Below, one piece after another: positions 10,865-21,782 of a stretch of DNA of 64,000 nt. The first letter of the stretch is position 1; every line of letters starts with the position of its first letter. The notes below the pieces were generated by a model. The model ran no database searches. It was not told the origin of the DNA and saw nothing but the letters and a program-made list of their open reading frames with translations. The position numbers and the translations under genes are program-made. The stretch comes from Ramularia collo-cygni (lineage: Eukaryota; Ascomycota; Dothideomycetes; Mycosphaerellales; Mycosphaerellaceae), in contig NW_019716255.1 in the NCBI RefSeq assembly GCF_900074925.1, positions 2,700,287-2,764,286 on the forward strand, written 5' to 3'.

Positions 10865-12529
10865 ATGACACCATCATATAAAAAAAACTCCCTCTTACTT
10901 GCACTCGGTTCACTAGCGGCTGCTCAGCAGAGCATCCAATATTCCAACAGTGCATGCTCGGACTTTGCTTCGACCTTCACTTATCCCAATCTGACAATCT
11001 ATGCCGGCACCAGCATCCCCGCAGGAACAAACATCACCCTTCCCTATGATGACTCGCCCAACAGCTGCGGTCAGCCATACCAGGTCGTGGACACAGAAAT
11101 ATGTCGCCTGACAATGTATGTGACCACCTCATCCCGGTCAGGAATCCACATGGAAGCCTGGCTCCCCTCGAACTGGACTGGTCGCTTCCTCGCAACCGGA
11201 AATGGCGGCCTGAACGGCTGTGTGGGCTATGCAGACATGGCGTATGGAGTCTCACTGGGTTTTGCTAGTGTTGGGGCCAACAATGGACACAACGGCACCA
11301 CGGGCGAGGAATTTATTATACCAGACGTTCTGGAGGACTTCGTTTGGAGGAGCTTGTATACCGAGACAGTGGTTGGAAAAGCCGTCACAAAAGCATTCTA
11401 CGAGGAAGACTACACGAAGTCTTACTACTTGGGCTGCTCGACAGGCGGGAGACAAGGCTTCAAGATGGCACAATCGTACCCGGATCTCTTCGATGGGATT
11501 GTAGCTGGAGCCCCCGCCTTGACTTTCAATAATTTGACGGTATTCTCGGGGTCGTTCTATCCAAAAACAGGATCCAACACTTCAGAGACTTATCTCTCCC
11601 CAGCAGAATGGGCGCTGGTCCAACAGGACGTAATGAAACAATGCGATGGTCTGGACGGAGTCGAAGACAACATTATCGAGGCCCCTGAACTCTGCACTTA
11701 CACGCCCGTCGGACTTCAATGTCCCTCCACGGCAACAAACACATCAAGTTGTCTAACCTCTGCACAAATCAAAACCGTTTCCGCAGTTCTGTCCGACTTG
11801 CACGGTGAGAACGGCGCTCTGATCTACCCACGTCTGCAACCTGGCGTTGAAGTAGCCGCCTCAAGAATCCTCCTCACAGGTCAGCCGTTTTCTTACACAG
11901 CGGATTGGTTCCGCTATGCAATTCTCAACGACACCACCTGGGATCCTGCAACGCTGGATAGCGCAACTGCTGCATACGCCGCCTCTGTCAATCCCTTCAA
12001 CGTGGAGACTTGGGAAGGTGATCTTTCCGCATACCGAGATCGTGGAGGGAAGCTATTGCATTATCACGGGCAGGCGGATCCTTTGATTCCAAGCACCAAC
12101 AGTCCAAGATACTATGAACACGTTGTCACGACCATGGGCGCACCGCCGTCGGAGCTCGACGAATTCTACCGCTTCTTTAGAGTCGGCGGGATGGGTCATT
12201 GTCGTGGGGGCAACGGGGCATGGGTGATTGGAAGCCAGGGTGGAGCAAGTCCTGAGGCCCAGAAGAACGTGCTGATGAGGATGGTTGATTGGGTCGAGAA
12301 GGGCAGTGATGCGGCGCCGGAGAGTGTGACGGGTGTCAAGTTTGTTAATGTGAGTATTCAGCGTGGAGTGAGTGAGAAAGGTGCGGGATGCTGACGAATT
12401 TTGCGATTATAGGACGACCCGACCAAAGGCGTGGATTTCGAGAGGAAGCATTGCAAGTACCCGTTGAGAAACCGATGCAAGGATCCNGCAAACTACAAGA
12501 GTGCTGATGCATGGGAGTGCGTGGTTTGA
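10865..12529 (+). CDS. secreted tannase / feruloyl esterase family protein
   Basis: Predicted extracellular esterase of 533 aa that would hydrolyse ester-linked phenolics (tannins or feruloylated plant cell wall). Exon 1 10865-12349, intron 63 bp, exon 2 12413-12529. The ATG at 10865 is chosen because it starts a signal peptide with hydrophobic core LLLALGSLAAA. The catalytic triad is readable: Ser192 in CSTGG, Asp405 in GQADPLIP and His445 in GMGHCRGG. Cys191 and Cys446 flank Ser and His, the CS-D-HC arrangement typical of this family (the two Cys form a disulfide). Many N-x-[ST] sites fit secretion. The second exon adds a Cys-rich tail. The N at 12487 is in a proline codon and is silent. 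Substrate (tannic versus ferulic ester) cannot be decided. Confidence 0.92.
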
Positions 12530-13665
12530 GGGTTAAGGTGCTATACGTAGAGACGACAGATGGATAAGCCAAGCTGATGGTGTTTAACCAAGCTGATGAT
12601 GTTTAACCAAGCTGATGATTTTTAAATACGAGTCATGAAATTTTCGCCAAACAAGTGCAGGTGACTGCTTCGTTCGGTAGGTGTGTCTGGTCATACTACA
12701 GATTCTCTAGAAAGCGTCAATCCCACATGTCGTCGCGAAGCTGAAAAACAAATATTCCTTGTCTCAATATATACTCCCATCGACCACAACATATCTTCAA
12801 CACACTCATCTCACCTGCTTCAGGATCTCATACAATACATCAGCTTTAGCGCCCAACACAATGGATCGAGAAAAACGCCTTCCACGAGAAACGAGAACGG
12901 CAAACTCGGTCTAACCACGCATGATGTCGAGAACCTGCCACCTTACAGTACCTTGTCACCATCCTTTCTGCGCTGATCAAGATCACGCATGGCCAAGATA
13001 TATGACTCCGGCTCCCCAGCGATATCTATCAGTTCCTTGTGATTGCGATGTGGGCAAGTGACCACCGAGACGCTTTGCGGGTATTTCTAGGTGATAAGAG
13101 TACTGCCTCTTTGGCAAAACCTGTGAAGAACTCTGGATTTGGTGAAAACTTTGAATGCTACAAATACGACGATCCGCAGCTTTGAACAGCCTCAAACCAG
13201 CAGTGGACGTTTTTCGAGTACGTTCTGATCGCTTTTACTGGTCAGGATATCTTCTCCATCATAGCACGAGGGTAGAAAGATGAAAAAGTGCTTTCAATCG
13301 CTACAAGACATGACACAGCGTCTTGCGGGAAGATGGGCTGATCAGGGAACGATGGAAGATGTGGGTGACGAGACTACGAGCGATCAGCCAGAAACCAGGA
13401 CAATTATGGGACGGACTATCAAGGTGGTGGGGGACCTGCTGCTTGTCGTGGTAGGAGACGGCCTGGACCCGGCCCACTTCGGGACCATTCTACGTCAAGC
13501 AGGCATCTATCATGCCTCTCGATAACGCAAGGAAAAGGCCAGAAGCGCCGCATGAGATGGGATCCAAGCACAGTCACGAGCTTCGTCACCAAGACATTTC
13601 ATAACCACGTCGCTGCGTTCAAACTCAGCTAACCAATCCAGTCCGATCCAATCACGAGATCAGCT
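12530..13665. other. convergent intergenic region with possible gene relics
   Basis: Lies between the tannase-like and methyltransferase genes, which converge. It starts with a 3x19-bp tandem repeat. At about 12860 a good start context (CACAATG) opens MDREKRLPRETRT but meets a stop within 17 codons. A frame at 13280-13525 (81 codons) is open without recognisable domains. These could be remnants of one decayed gene; I see no intact one. Confidence 0.4.
12569..12625. repeat. three 19-bp tandem repeats
   Basis: Units CCAAGCTGATGRTGTTTAA at 12569-12587, 12588-12606 and 12607-12625, differing by one or two bases. They begin 40 bp after the tannase stop codon, so probably lie in its 3' UTR. Confidence 0.9.
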
Positions 13666-14498
13666 TTACTTCTGCCCATAAGTAACATAAAACTTCATAG
13701 ACCACCCCTCAGCCTCCGCCTTCTCCATCTTCGTCTTCTGAATCGCCTCAACCTCAGGGGTCAAACCTCCCAAAATCTGCTGCGCACTAATCGGGAGCGT
13801 CTCCTTGATATTTCCCAAAAACCACTCTCCAAAGTCCTTCTTCACACCACTCTGTCCCTTTCCTCCAAGAGGGAAATCATAAACCACCTGCACAACATTT
13901 TTGAATCCCGCACTTTCCAACCATCCCTTGATCTTCGGTCCGGCTTTGAAATCCAATCCCATCTTCTCCGTAGTCGCGAAGATTTGCTCTGCGGGTCCAT
14001 CATCTGGGACAACATTCCCCGCAGCATCGAACATTTGCAAGTTCAATTCTTGGAATTCCGCCCATCCTCCAGGAGCCAACAGCGAATTAACCTTTGAAAT
14101 GTAACCGGGCCAGTTGGTCATTCCGGCGATCATCAGACGGGAAAAGACAACGTCAAATGGAGCTGGGAGGGAGGCATCGTTGACGTTTCCAACTACGTAC
14201 GTGACGTTGCCGGGCTTGGCGTGGATTTCTGGGACAGGTTGGATGTCGATTCCTGTGACTGCTGCGCCGGGGAAAGTTTTCGCCAGGGATACGGATGCGA
14301 GACCAGTTCCGGCTCCAACGTCGAGGATGGATTTGGGTGAGGAGACTGGAGCGTGGAGGATTTTGCCCATCAGGGCGAGGTAGTTGTTGTGTGATGCATC
14401 GAGGCGGGCGTGTTGAGGAGGGAGGTTTGCGTACTGGAATCTTACGTCAGTTGGAGATTGAGGGAAGATGAGGAGGTTGTTCTTACAGAGACCGACAT
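13666..14498 (-). CDS. class I SAM-dependent methyltransferase
   Basis: 259 aa protein with a seven-strand methyltransferase fold. Exon 1 is 14498-14487 (12 nt, Met-Ser-Val-Ser); a 53-bp intron (GTAAGA donor, CTGAC branch, TTCCAG acceptor) leads to exon 2, 14433-13666. Motif I ILDVGAGTG lies at residues 40-48, an acidic strand-2 end (GIDIQP) near 64, and a post-I motif PFDVVFSRLM near 95. A LLAPGGWAEFQEL segment follows, as in fungal LaeA-like and UbiE-type small-molecule methyltransferases. Substrate unknown; no secondary-metabolite core enzyme is nearby. Confidence 0.85.
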
Positions 14499-16417
14499 TG
14501 TGTCAAGGTTGTGGATTGGCTGGTATTAGTGGGGGGTACTTCTGGCGATGAGTTGTGTGTGATTGATAACAAAACGATGATTTTATTCCGAGGAGAACAC
14601 CTAGATATATGTATGTGTTACATCCTCACCACATCACTGTCCAGGCGGTATGCTCCCCTCCACCGAACGTTACGTGCTTGCTTGTTCGGCCTCCTCGGGC
14701 ATTTTACACGCATACCATCTGACAACATGAGTTTTTTTGTCCAGTTTTGGTAGTATACCGATGGACGATCGATCTTGGTATGTCGATGCAGCCCTGGAAA
14801 GCTATGCCCGGCTGTAGTAAGCACCCCTGAGTATGCAGGGATGATCCCCACATCTTTGACAGGCAAGCTACGAAGTATCGCTTGGCGTTCGGGGCTCTTC
14901 AATGTCGGTGCTTACATATGGTCATTCGGCTATTTTATCGTGGCTGCTATTGCTTATGCAAGTAATGCGTGGTGTTGGAGACCTTGATGAAAACGAATAT
15001 CGCTCCTGTGTCGATCTTCGATGGAGACTGCATGACGGCGAAGTCATGACCGATGTGGAGCCGTCTCTCTGTGAACGCTGTGTCTGTTGAAGACTTATAC
15101 CAATCGATAGCACATCGAGATGCGTGCTCAAGTATCGATCTGCTAGTCCTTGACTGACATCAGTACTGTATGCCACCCACAGACCTCCACAACTTCTTCC
15201 ACTAACTACTGACTACCCCGAGTTTCGGAACGGATCGACGCAAGCTCACCCTGTTGGTCTATACCGCACCAACTCACACCATCATCTCGCGACACGGAAA
15301 CTCGGCATCAAGACTCGCCGTCAAGGTCGAAATAGCCTCAGAATGATAAAAAGCATGCGGCATGCCAATAATGACGGAGGCATTCGGTGTCGGATACGGC
15401 ATTTCTTCTGAGAAACTGCCACCGTGGCTTTGCTCTCAGTCGTAGACTCAGAAAAGACAGCTGGCGAGAAGAATATCCCGGAGCTTACCATGTTCGTCGG
15501 TGCGGAATGGAAGCCACGTAGCTTGACCGGCAGAGTTGCACCGAGGTTGCAGCCTCCAGAGGCTTTTATGACTGTGGCTATTCTCCGCGTCCATTGCCTT
15601 CCCTTCTGGATATCGATTCCCTGCCAGGAGAGAACTTTCGTCGGAGGGATCGAAATGTTCATATCAGAACCGGATTCAAGAAGAAACGGCTAGTGCTCGG
15701 ACCAATATGCTCGCTCAAAGTCACTCTCTGAAGAGTGCGTTGTCAAGTCAATTATACAGCTGCTCAATCTCGAAGAGCATCGCACTTCCATCGAATCCTT
15801 TGGATGAGCTGCGGCAGGCTAACAGGAGAAGTATCAGCCACTCATCCATCATTAGTGNCAAAGACATGTTGTCCGCATGACTCAGCAAGCGGTTCACGCG
15901 CTCGCGCCAGAGTCGTCTTCTTCGCATCGCAAAGCAGAGTTCTCTTCGTTCCTGGATTCGGTGAAGTCTGCTGCATGTTCGGCGATCTTCGAAAATTATA
16001 AAAATTGTCTCGAGGGTCTGTAAGCTTGAAATTGTCTCTTCTCCAAAGCGATGCTGCTGCTGTGCGATATAAGCAGTGAACTAGGGTTGCTTTGATGAAA
16101 GTACAAGCAGAAGCAGCGGAGAAAGTCGAGAAGCAAGTTCAAACAGTCGCCCGAGAAAAACAGAAAGGGCAGACAGGAGAAAAAAAAGGAAAAAAAGGCC
16201 GAGTGAAAAAGGCCAGGGCGAGGGATCGATCCATTCATTCGAATGACGATGCGCTTTATGCATCAAGTCATATATCATATCATTTATCATCATCGTGGTA
16301 GCTCCAGCCACATATTCCCGAACAAACGCCATGCAATGCCACCCATCCTCGTACAATAAATGTGAAAAGCAAGCTCGGGGTATCAAACCAGCGATCAATG
16401 CACTGCTTCCTCTCCAG
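14499..16417. other. 1.9 kb intergenic region
   Basis: Upstream of the methyltransferase and downstream of the RING-like gene, both leftward. Open frames at 15321-15662 (minus) and 15424-15693 (plus) overlap antisense and neither shows a domain. A-rich runs at about 16181-16198 are simple sequence. No supportable gene; N at 15858. Confidence 0.5.
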
Positions 16418-18061
16418 TCAGTTCTGCACCTCCACAACATCGGTGGTGGAGACTTCCAAATCTCCACCTTTCAATGTTTCCTCCCCCCCCATCACTTCGT
16501 CCACAGCACCAACAGATCCATCAGGCCGCTTGATCTCCTCTCCCCATCCGGCAGTCGGCAGTCTGACAACGCCGACTCCATCATCAATCTCGACGGCTTT
16601 CTTTGCCAATACAGCCATCTCCAACTCCCACCTCCATTCAATCCTCCTCTTCTTTCCCTCCAACCCTCCCTCCAATCCCACCTGCTCCGCGGACCACTTC
16701 CGCTCAAACTCCAACTCCTCCATTCTCTGTCCCCGAATAAGTTCCTGCGCTTCTCGTTCCTGCCTTTCGACCCGATACCGGATTCTCCGTCCCTGTTCTC
16801 CTCGCAGGACATTGATAGCACTGGCGTGCTTGCCTTCCATTCCATCCCTCTCCCTCCGAGCGTTGTTCATGAGCAGCATATCCTGCTCGGTGATGCTTCG
16901 TCCATGAGGGGTANCGTTCGAGTAGACTCCAGCGCAATAGGTCTCCATATGTTTAAGAGCAGTAGCGGAGGAGAGTCGTTCCCGTTCGTGAAGTTCAAGA
17001 AGCTCGGCTTCGGCGGAGACTTGTTTATCTTCAGCTTCTGAGAGAGCTTGAGCGTGGCGTTCTGCCAAGTCTTCAATAGCGGCTTCATGGGAGGTGCGCA
17101 TCGCGCTGCGGAAACAGTCATGTTGTTCCGACAAGGCAGTGCGTTTGCCATTCGCCCAAGCAAGAAAGCGAATGCGTTGAGAAATTTGACTTGCGAGGAG
17201 TGTGGTGTATTCTGGTAAAGCCGTGATCCGCGCCACTTCGAGCAGTGTCTCCGAGGAAGGCTCTTCCTCATGGGAGTCGCCAGAAGAGGAAGTCGCGCGG
17301 CTGGAAGTCGAACCCACAGGGACGGAGGTTCTTCGGGAGGTGTCGGCGGATGGGGCGAGAGATATGGTTTCATCCCATAGATCCAACTTCTCCAGCAGAG
17401 CGGCTTGCNCGTCTTCCGTCATGACTTCTTCTACGAGACTCCCAGGGATGGGCTTGCTGCAACATGAAGGAATGGAGCCGCGGGCTGTTTCTATTGCGGC
17501 TCGGACGGTGTTCCTCAAAGCTTGTGTGCACACACGATGGCCGCAGGGAAGTTTGTAGACTGCCCGTCGTTGGCTGGTCGAGTCGAGGGGACAGTGCGGG
17601 CAGGAGGAGGCATACGGACGGGTCAAACGAAGCATGCTCAACCCTCGTATCCGGCGGAAGTGACGTCGAGGACTGGGTTCCGGGGATGAAGGGTGGGATA
17701 GAGGGAGGGAGAAGGTGGAGTGATTCGGGGAGAAGGACAGGGAATGTCGGCCGTTGGGCTTTCCGGTCGCCAAAAAGGCATCGTAGTCGCGGAAGGAGAG
17801 GGAGGGACGAGATGGCCGTCGCTCTTCAGAGAAGTGTGAGGTCAATCCTGTAGATTGGGATGCTCGTGAATCGATAGACTCTGATCTTCGAGAGTATTCC
17901 GAGAATTGTGTTGCCAGCGATTGCCTGTCCTCGATGTCGACGCCCACCTCTTTCGCCTGGAGCCTCAATCGATCATCCAGCTGTTCCTCCGTCTCGCCGG
18001 TATTGATGTCCAGCACATCCAGCAGGTAGGAGAGGTCGTGATCGTGCTCGTGCTCCAACAT
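16418..18061 (-). CDS. RING-like zinc finger protein with coiled coils
   Basis: Intronless 547 aa protein. The first ~135 residues are Ser/Arg-rich and probably disordered after a short acidic N-terminus. At about residues 155-205 a Cys/His cluster (CPHC, then LPCGHRVC, then CCSKPIP) resembles a partial RING or the first half of an RBR module, as seen in a fungus-wide family of uncharacterised putative E3 ligases. Residues about 300-470 are rich in Glu, Arg, Ala and Gln and look coiled-coil. The C-terminus is acidic. Two N bases (16914, 17409) each hide one residue. Ligase activity is inferred only from the zinc cluster, which is incomplete compared with a canonical C3HC4 RING. Confidence 0.65.
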   Translation of the reverse strand: MLEHEHDHDLSYLLDVLDINTGETEEQLDDRLRLQAKEVGVDIEDRQSLATQFSEYSRRSESIDSRASQSTGLTSHFSEERRPSRPSLSFRDYDAFLATGKPNGRHSLSFSPNHSTFSLPLSHPSSPEPSPRRHFRRIRGLSMLRLTRPYASSCPHCPLDSTSQRRAVYKLPCGHRVCTQALRNTVRAAIETARGSIPSCCSKPIPGSLVEEVMTEDXQAALLEKLDLWDETISLAPSADTSRRTSVPVGSTSSRATSSSGDSHEEEPSSETLLEVARITALPEYTTLLASQISQRIRFLAWANGKRTALSEQHDCFRSAMRTSHEAAIEDLAERHAQALSEAEDKQVSAEAELLELHERERLSSATALKHMETYCAGVYSNXTPHGRSITEQDMLLMNNARRERDGMEGKHASAINVLRGEQGRRIRYRVERQEREAQELIRGQRMEELEFERKWSAEQVGLEGGLEGKKRRIEWRWELEMAVLAKKAVEIDDGVGVVRLPTAGWGEEIKRPDGSVGAVDEVMGGEETLKGGDLEVSTTDVVEVQN

Positions 18062-20650
18062 GGTGACTGGAATGGAAGCAGTTCCTATCTCATGTCTTGG
18101 GTGTGTGTGGGCGGTAGATCGTAGTCGTCGATCAGCAGGGGAGGAAACAGAGGTCCGCTCCTACGCGAGAGATGGCAACCGGTGACAGCCTCGTCTTGAC
18201 AAATCGGCCAACGCCTCGAATCGCTGGATGAGGTTGTGTGTTGCACATGAAACGGCGCAAAATACCGGTCGAGTGGTAGCGACGAAAAGTGAGCGTCGCC
18301 AGTGCGTCGGCTGGGGTTCGAAGCGGTGATTGCGCCGGAATTCACCATGCAAGGGATTGGATGTTTCTTGCAAGGGAAAGAACGAGGGATGAGAAGATGA
18401 AGAAGCAGCGTCACCAGACATCCGAGCAAGACGAACGTCCATTCATACAAACCACTTCCCACCACAATTCATTCGTCTGGGAGGCGGCATACGAGGATCC
18501 AACGGCCGCCCGCCATACTAGCCCTTGTCGGGCAAATCTCCGTCGCTTAACTTACGCCTTTGGGACTGGCTGCTGCCGGGAGATCGAGCCGCCGTAGATC
18601 CGATTCGCACCGATTCGCAAACAGACGCCGTCCCTGGCCGTCTAGACGCCGCGGACGGTAAATGTGGTTTGTCAAAAAAGTCCAGCAACCATCTCCTCAT
18701 CATCATCATCATGATTATCATCGCGAGCATGAAGTGACCATCACCGCATCGTTCGCTTCCCGCAGTGGTGCATCGCCCTCCTCTCGTGCCGCATACCCAG
18801 CGCACAAGGCGGGAGGGGAGCAAGCGAGACTCCTGTGCCTCCTGTGCCTCACGCCTGCGTCTACCATCCAAACAGCGCTGTTGCGCGCTCGCACAAACCT
18901 TAGCGAGAGCGCATCTCAGACTTGCTTCCTGCCGTGCCTCACCAACAGACCGCCCTCTTCCATCATCTGTGCCACCGGTACGCTCCCCAACTGCATCCCC
19001 GGTGAATCTTCGCCAAACAAGGCTGAACTCGATTCGGCCGCATCATGGGCCGGCGGGAGCAACACCCAACGCCGAACGGCCGCCTCTCGAACGGATGGCT
19101 CAGGCTCTAACAACTATTATCGATGCGGTGTGGTACTGGAAGTTCTGTGCCTTGTTACCGTCCCATCGGCTTCTNTTGACGAGCCTTACGCGTTACGCCG
19201 CGTACACAACATGTGAGGCTCGTCTTTTGTGCTCCAGCCAATCATCAATGAGGTACGTATACCTTTCTTCCAGGCAAAATGCTCACGGGTCGTTGTGGAA
19301 ATGCATATGAAAAATTCTGGCTCGGTACCGACGCGAGCATCACACGGCAGAGGAAATGTCCCGTGCTCGAGCTGTGAGTATTGCAACACGACATGCATTT
19401 ATTGTATCTATCCTGTCGTGTTGCAACGACGGCTTGCAAAGACTAGCGCTTCTGGATCATCTCGACATTGTGCTTTAGAATGTTGCGATTGTTCAGCGAC
19501 TCGAGAATGATCGATCGCAGTTCATGAGCAATGCGCCAAGGCAGGTTTAGCTCAACGGAACCAAGCAGGTCGTCGATCCGGGGTTGTTTCCTGTTTGGAC
19601 TTGCCGTTGGCATGAGTCGGGCCTTCGAGCCGCTGGTATACACCTGATGATCGGTGAGCGGAGTTGAGATTGATCGATGACGAGGTTTGTAAGGTGGGAG
19701 GTTGGAGGTGAGATGGAGCTGGTAAGATTGGAGGAGACAAGTTGACCTCTGTGCAGAAGGAAGTGAACAAAGGTGCGTAGACAATTTCATGTATTCAGCA
19801 TCTCTTCGCATTGGAAGCTATTCTTGATGGCCAAACATCCGCTTTCGCTGTAGTATGACGAGGATTGGTTCCATGCCAACGCACCAGCGATGAGATGCTC
19901 GAAAGGAGTATGTGGGTCTGAGCGACCTCCTGTTCAAAAAGACGTTGTCTGCAGACGATGGAAATCGGGAAAAAAGCGCTGATGATCATGTCGTCGGGAA
20001 TGGGTATAGCCTTGTGACTTGGAAAGTCACCGGGGTTTGAGAGGCACTGTTGCAGGCCTTCATTTTGCTTCCATTGCTCTTCTCGCATCACCAGCACATT
20101 AATATGGTGATTCTGACAGAGAACAGCGTCATTCCTGGCCTGCACACCGAATGCGATACTATTCGCTTCGTTATTCAGTTTTGGAAACTTTACTCAACTA
20201 TAAATAGCCTGTCTCAAAATACCATGCAGCTAAGAATCATTGGACCGAACCAGAACCAACTAACAGTTACAGGCACATCACAACGCGTCCACCGGACTTT
20301 GCAGAGATATCGCAGGGAGTTGGACCGGCATCTCATGATTTTGATGTTGCCCCAACCCTAACCCTTGAGCCCAATGGAGAAGTCATGCCCCCGTCAACAC
20401 AGGTTACGAGTATCTTCAGAAGATATGCCAATAGTTTTTGTATCATTGTTCGCTCCACGTGCTGTGCGCGTAGGAAGCTGCAGTTTGCAGTTTATTTCCA
20501 CAATTCCGCCTTGGTGTGGCCACCGCTCCCCCGTACTTCGGAAGAAGCATCTATGCCATGTCTTAGAAAGCAACCTTCCATGACCACGCCTTCTTTCTAT
20601 ACTCATCCCGACATACTCTGCCGAAATCTGGGGTAACCACGCCAGACCTC
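18062..20650. other. 2.6 kb gene-poor region
   Basis: Upstream of the RING-like gene and downstream of the acetyltransferase, both leftward. A short CAT run lies at about 18697-18714. On the minus strand 19795-20088 (from an ATG) and 19443-19811 read as plausible but unrecognised protein; I could not find splice sites joining them, so they may be relics of one gene. A telobox-like AACCCTAACCC lies at 20354-20364. N at 19175. Confidence 0.4.
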
Positions 20651-21301
20651 TCAAGCACCACCAACATCCTTCGACATGTGCACAATGTGGAAATGATACC
20701 CCTCTCCCCTCCAAGTCTCGTAATCCTTCTCGAATCCCTTCCGCACATAGAACTCTCCCGTCAATTCCCTTGGCGTGGTAAGAAGGATCCGCAACTTCTT
20801 CCCCAAGCCTCCTCTCCTCCTTCTCAGTTCCTCCTCCACAACTCCCATCATATACGTCGCTAAGCCGAGCCCCTGCGCTTCAGGAGCAGTACACATCAAT
20901 TTCAATTCCCATTCCTCACAACCTTCCTGTACAGGCAGGATTCGTTCCCAAGGCGTGTTTCTCGAGATGATTCCGGAGGTGTTGGGGCCGAGATAAGGTC
21001 TCGCGCTTGCTGTTGCTAATACCGTTGGAGAGTCTGGGGCGTGGATGACTAGAGTGAATGATTCGGGATGCGCGAAATTGGTGAGGAATTCCAAGTTTGA
21101 GGTCAAGCGATCCCCTTGATTGTTTAGGCCGAGTTCTGGTTTTGTGGCNTTGGCAACGCGGAATGCGTTGTTGATTGTTGACACAAGAGAGGGGAGAAAA
21201 GGAGAGGATTTGAGCTGGGATGAAGAGAGGATTGTGAGATGTGTGGGTTGGGAGTGTATGGTTGGGCCTGGACTTTCGATTTGATCTTCCTTGATGGCCA
21301 T
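20651..21301 (-). CDS. GNAT family N-acetyltransferase
   Basis: Intronless, 216 aa. The acetyl-CoA binding motif A appears as KLMCTAPEAQGLGLATYMMG around residues 133-152, with the Q-x-x-G-L-G pyrophosphate loop. A downstream RILLTTPRELTGEFYVRKGF segment fits motif B with the F/Y-x-x-x-GF end typical of GNATs. The N-terminal third is variable. Closely similar proteins are common in filamentous fungi, but their substrates are not established. One N at 21149. Divergent from GPI2, 481 bp apart. Confidence 0.8.
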   Translation of the reverse strand: MAIKEDQIESPGPTIHSQPTHLTILSSSQLKSSPFLPSLVSTINNAFRVAXATKPELGLNNQGDRLTSNLEFLTNFAHPESFTLVIHAPDSPTVLATASARPYLGPNTSGIISRNTPWERILPVQEGCEEWELKLMCTAPEAQGLGLATYMMGVVEEELRRRRGGLGKKLRILLTTPRELTGEFYVRKGFEKDYETWRGEGYHFHIVHMSKDVGGA

Positions 21302-21782
21302 TGTGTGTGGTTTCCTGCGGGTCTCTCTATTGAATAGTGGATACCTTATCCGATGGAGGTGATTAGAACAAGACTTATGGGAAGCGCCGGAAAGTTCTTG
21401 TCGTCAATGTTTGTGATGTAGGAACGGAAGAAAGTGGTTCTGAGAAATTCAATGACAACAGGGCGTGTGCCGAGTAGACCAGACGCTATGGAACGAAATC
21501 CTTCTTAGCCGACATCGCCATTGTTTGCGACTCTCCTACAATTCGCCAGGCGGTCATTGGTGCAACATGCTGCCATTCTCGAGCCGGCCGCATATGATGA
21601 ACGATGTTGAAGATGAAATGTACAAACACATAGGAGTTGCTGGTTGAAGTTGCAGGTCCGAAAAGTCCTCTGCCCCGATATCGGCGCATGACATAATCGG
21701 CCAAACGCGAATCATCCTTCACCTCGCGTCTTCCGACTTTCACATGCCAAAAACCCTCCATGCCCAATAACATGAAGCAATA
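21302..21782. other. divergent promoter region, GNAT and GPI2
   Basis: Shared upstream region of two divergent genes. No distinct motif or further gene seen. Confidence 0.5.

Noticed and set aside
15321..15693. Antiparallel overlapping frames on both strands
   Set aside because: Mutually exclusive and both without recognisable features.
18662..19310. Frames of 181-184 codons on the plus strand
   Set aside because: Overlapping each other in different frames, no domains, and one starts in a CAT simple repeat.
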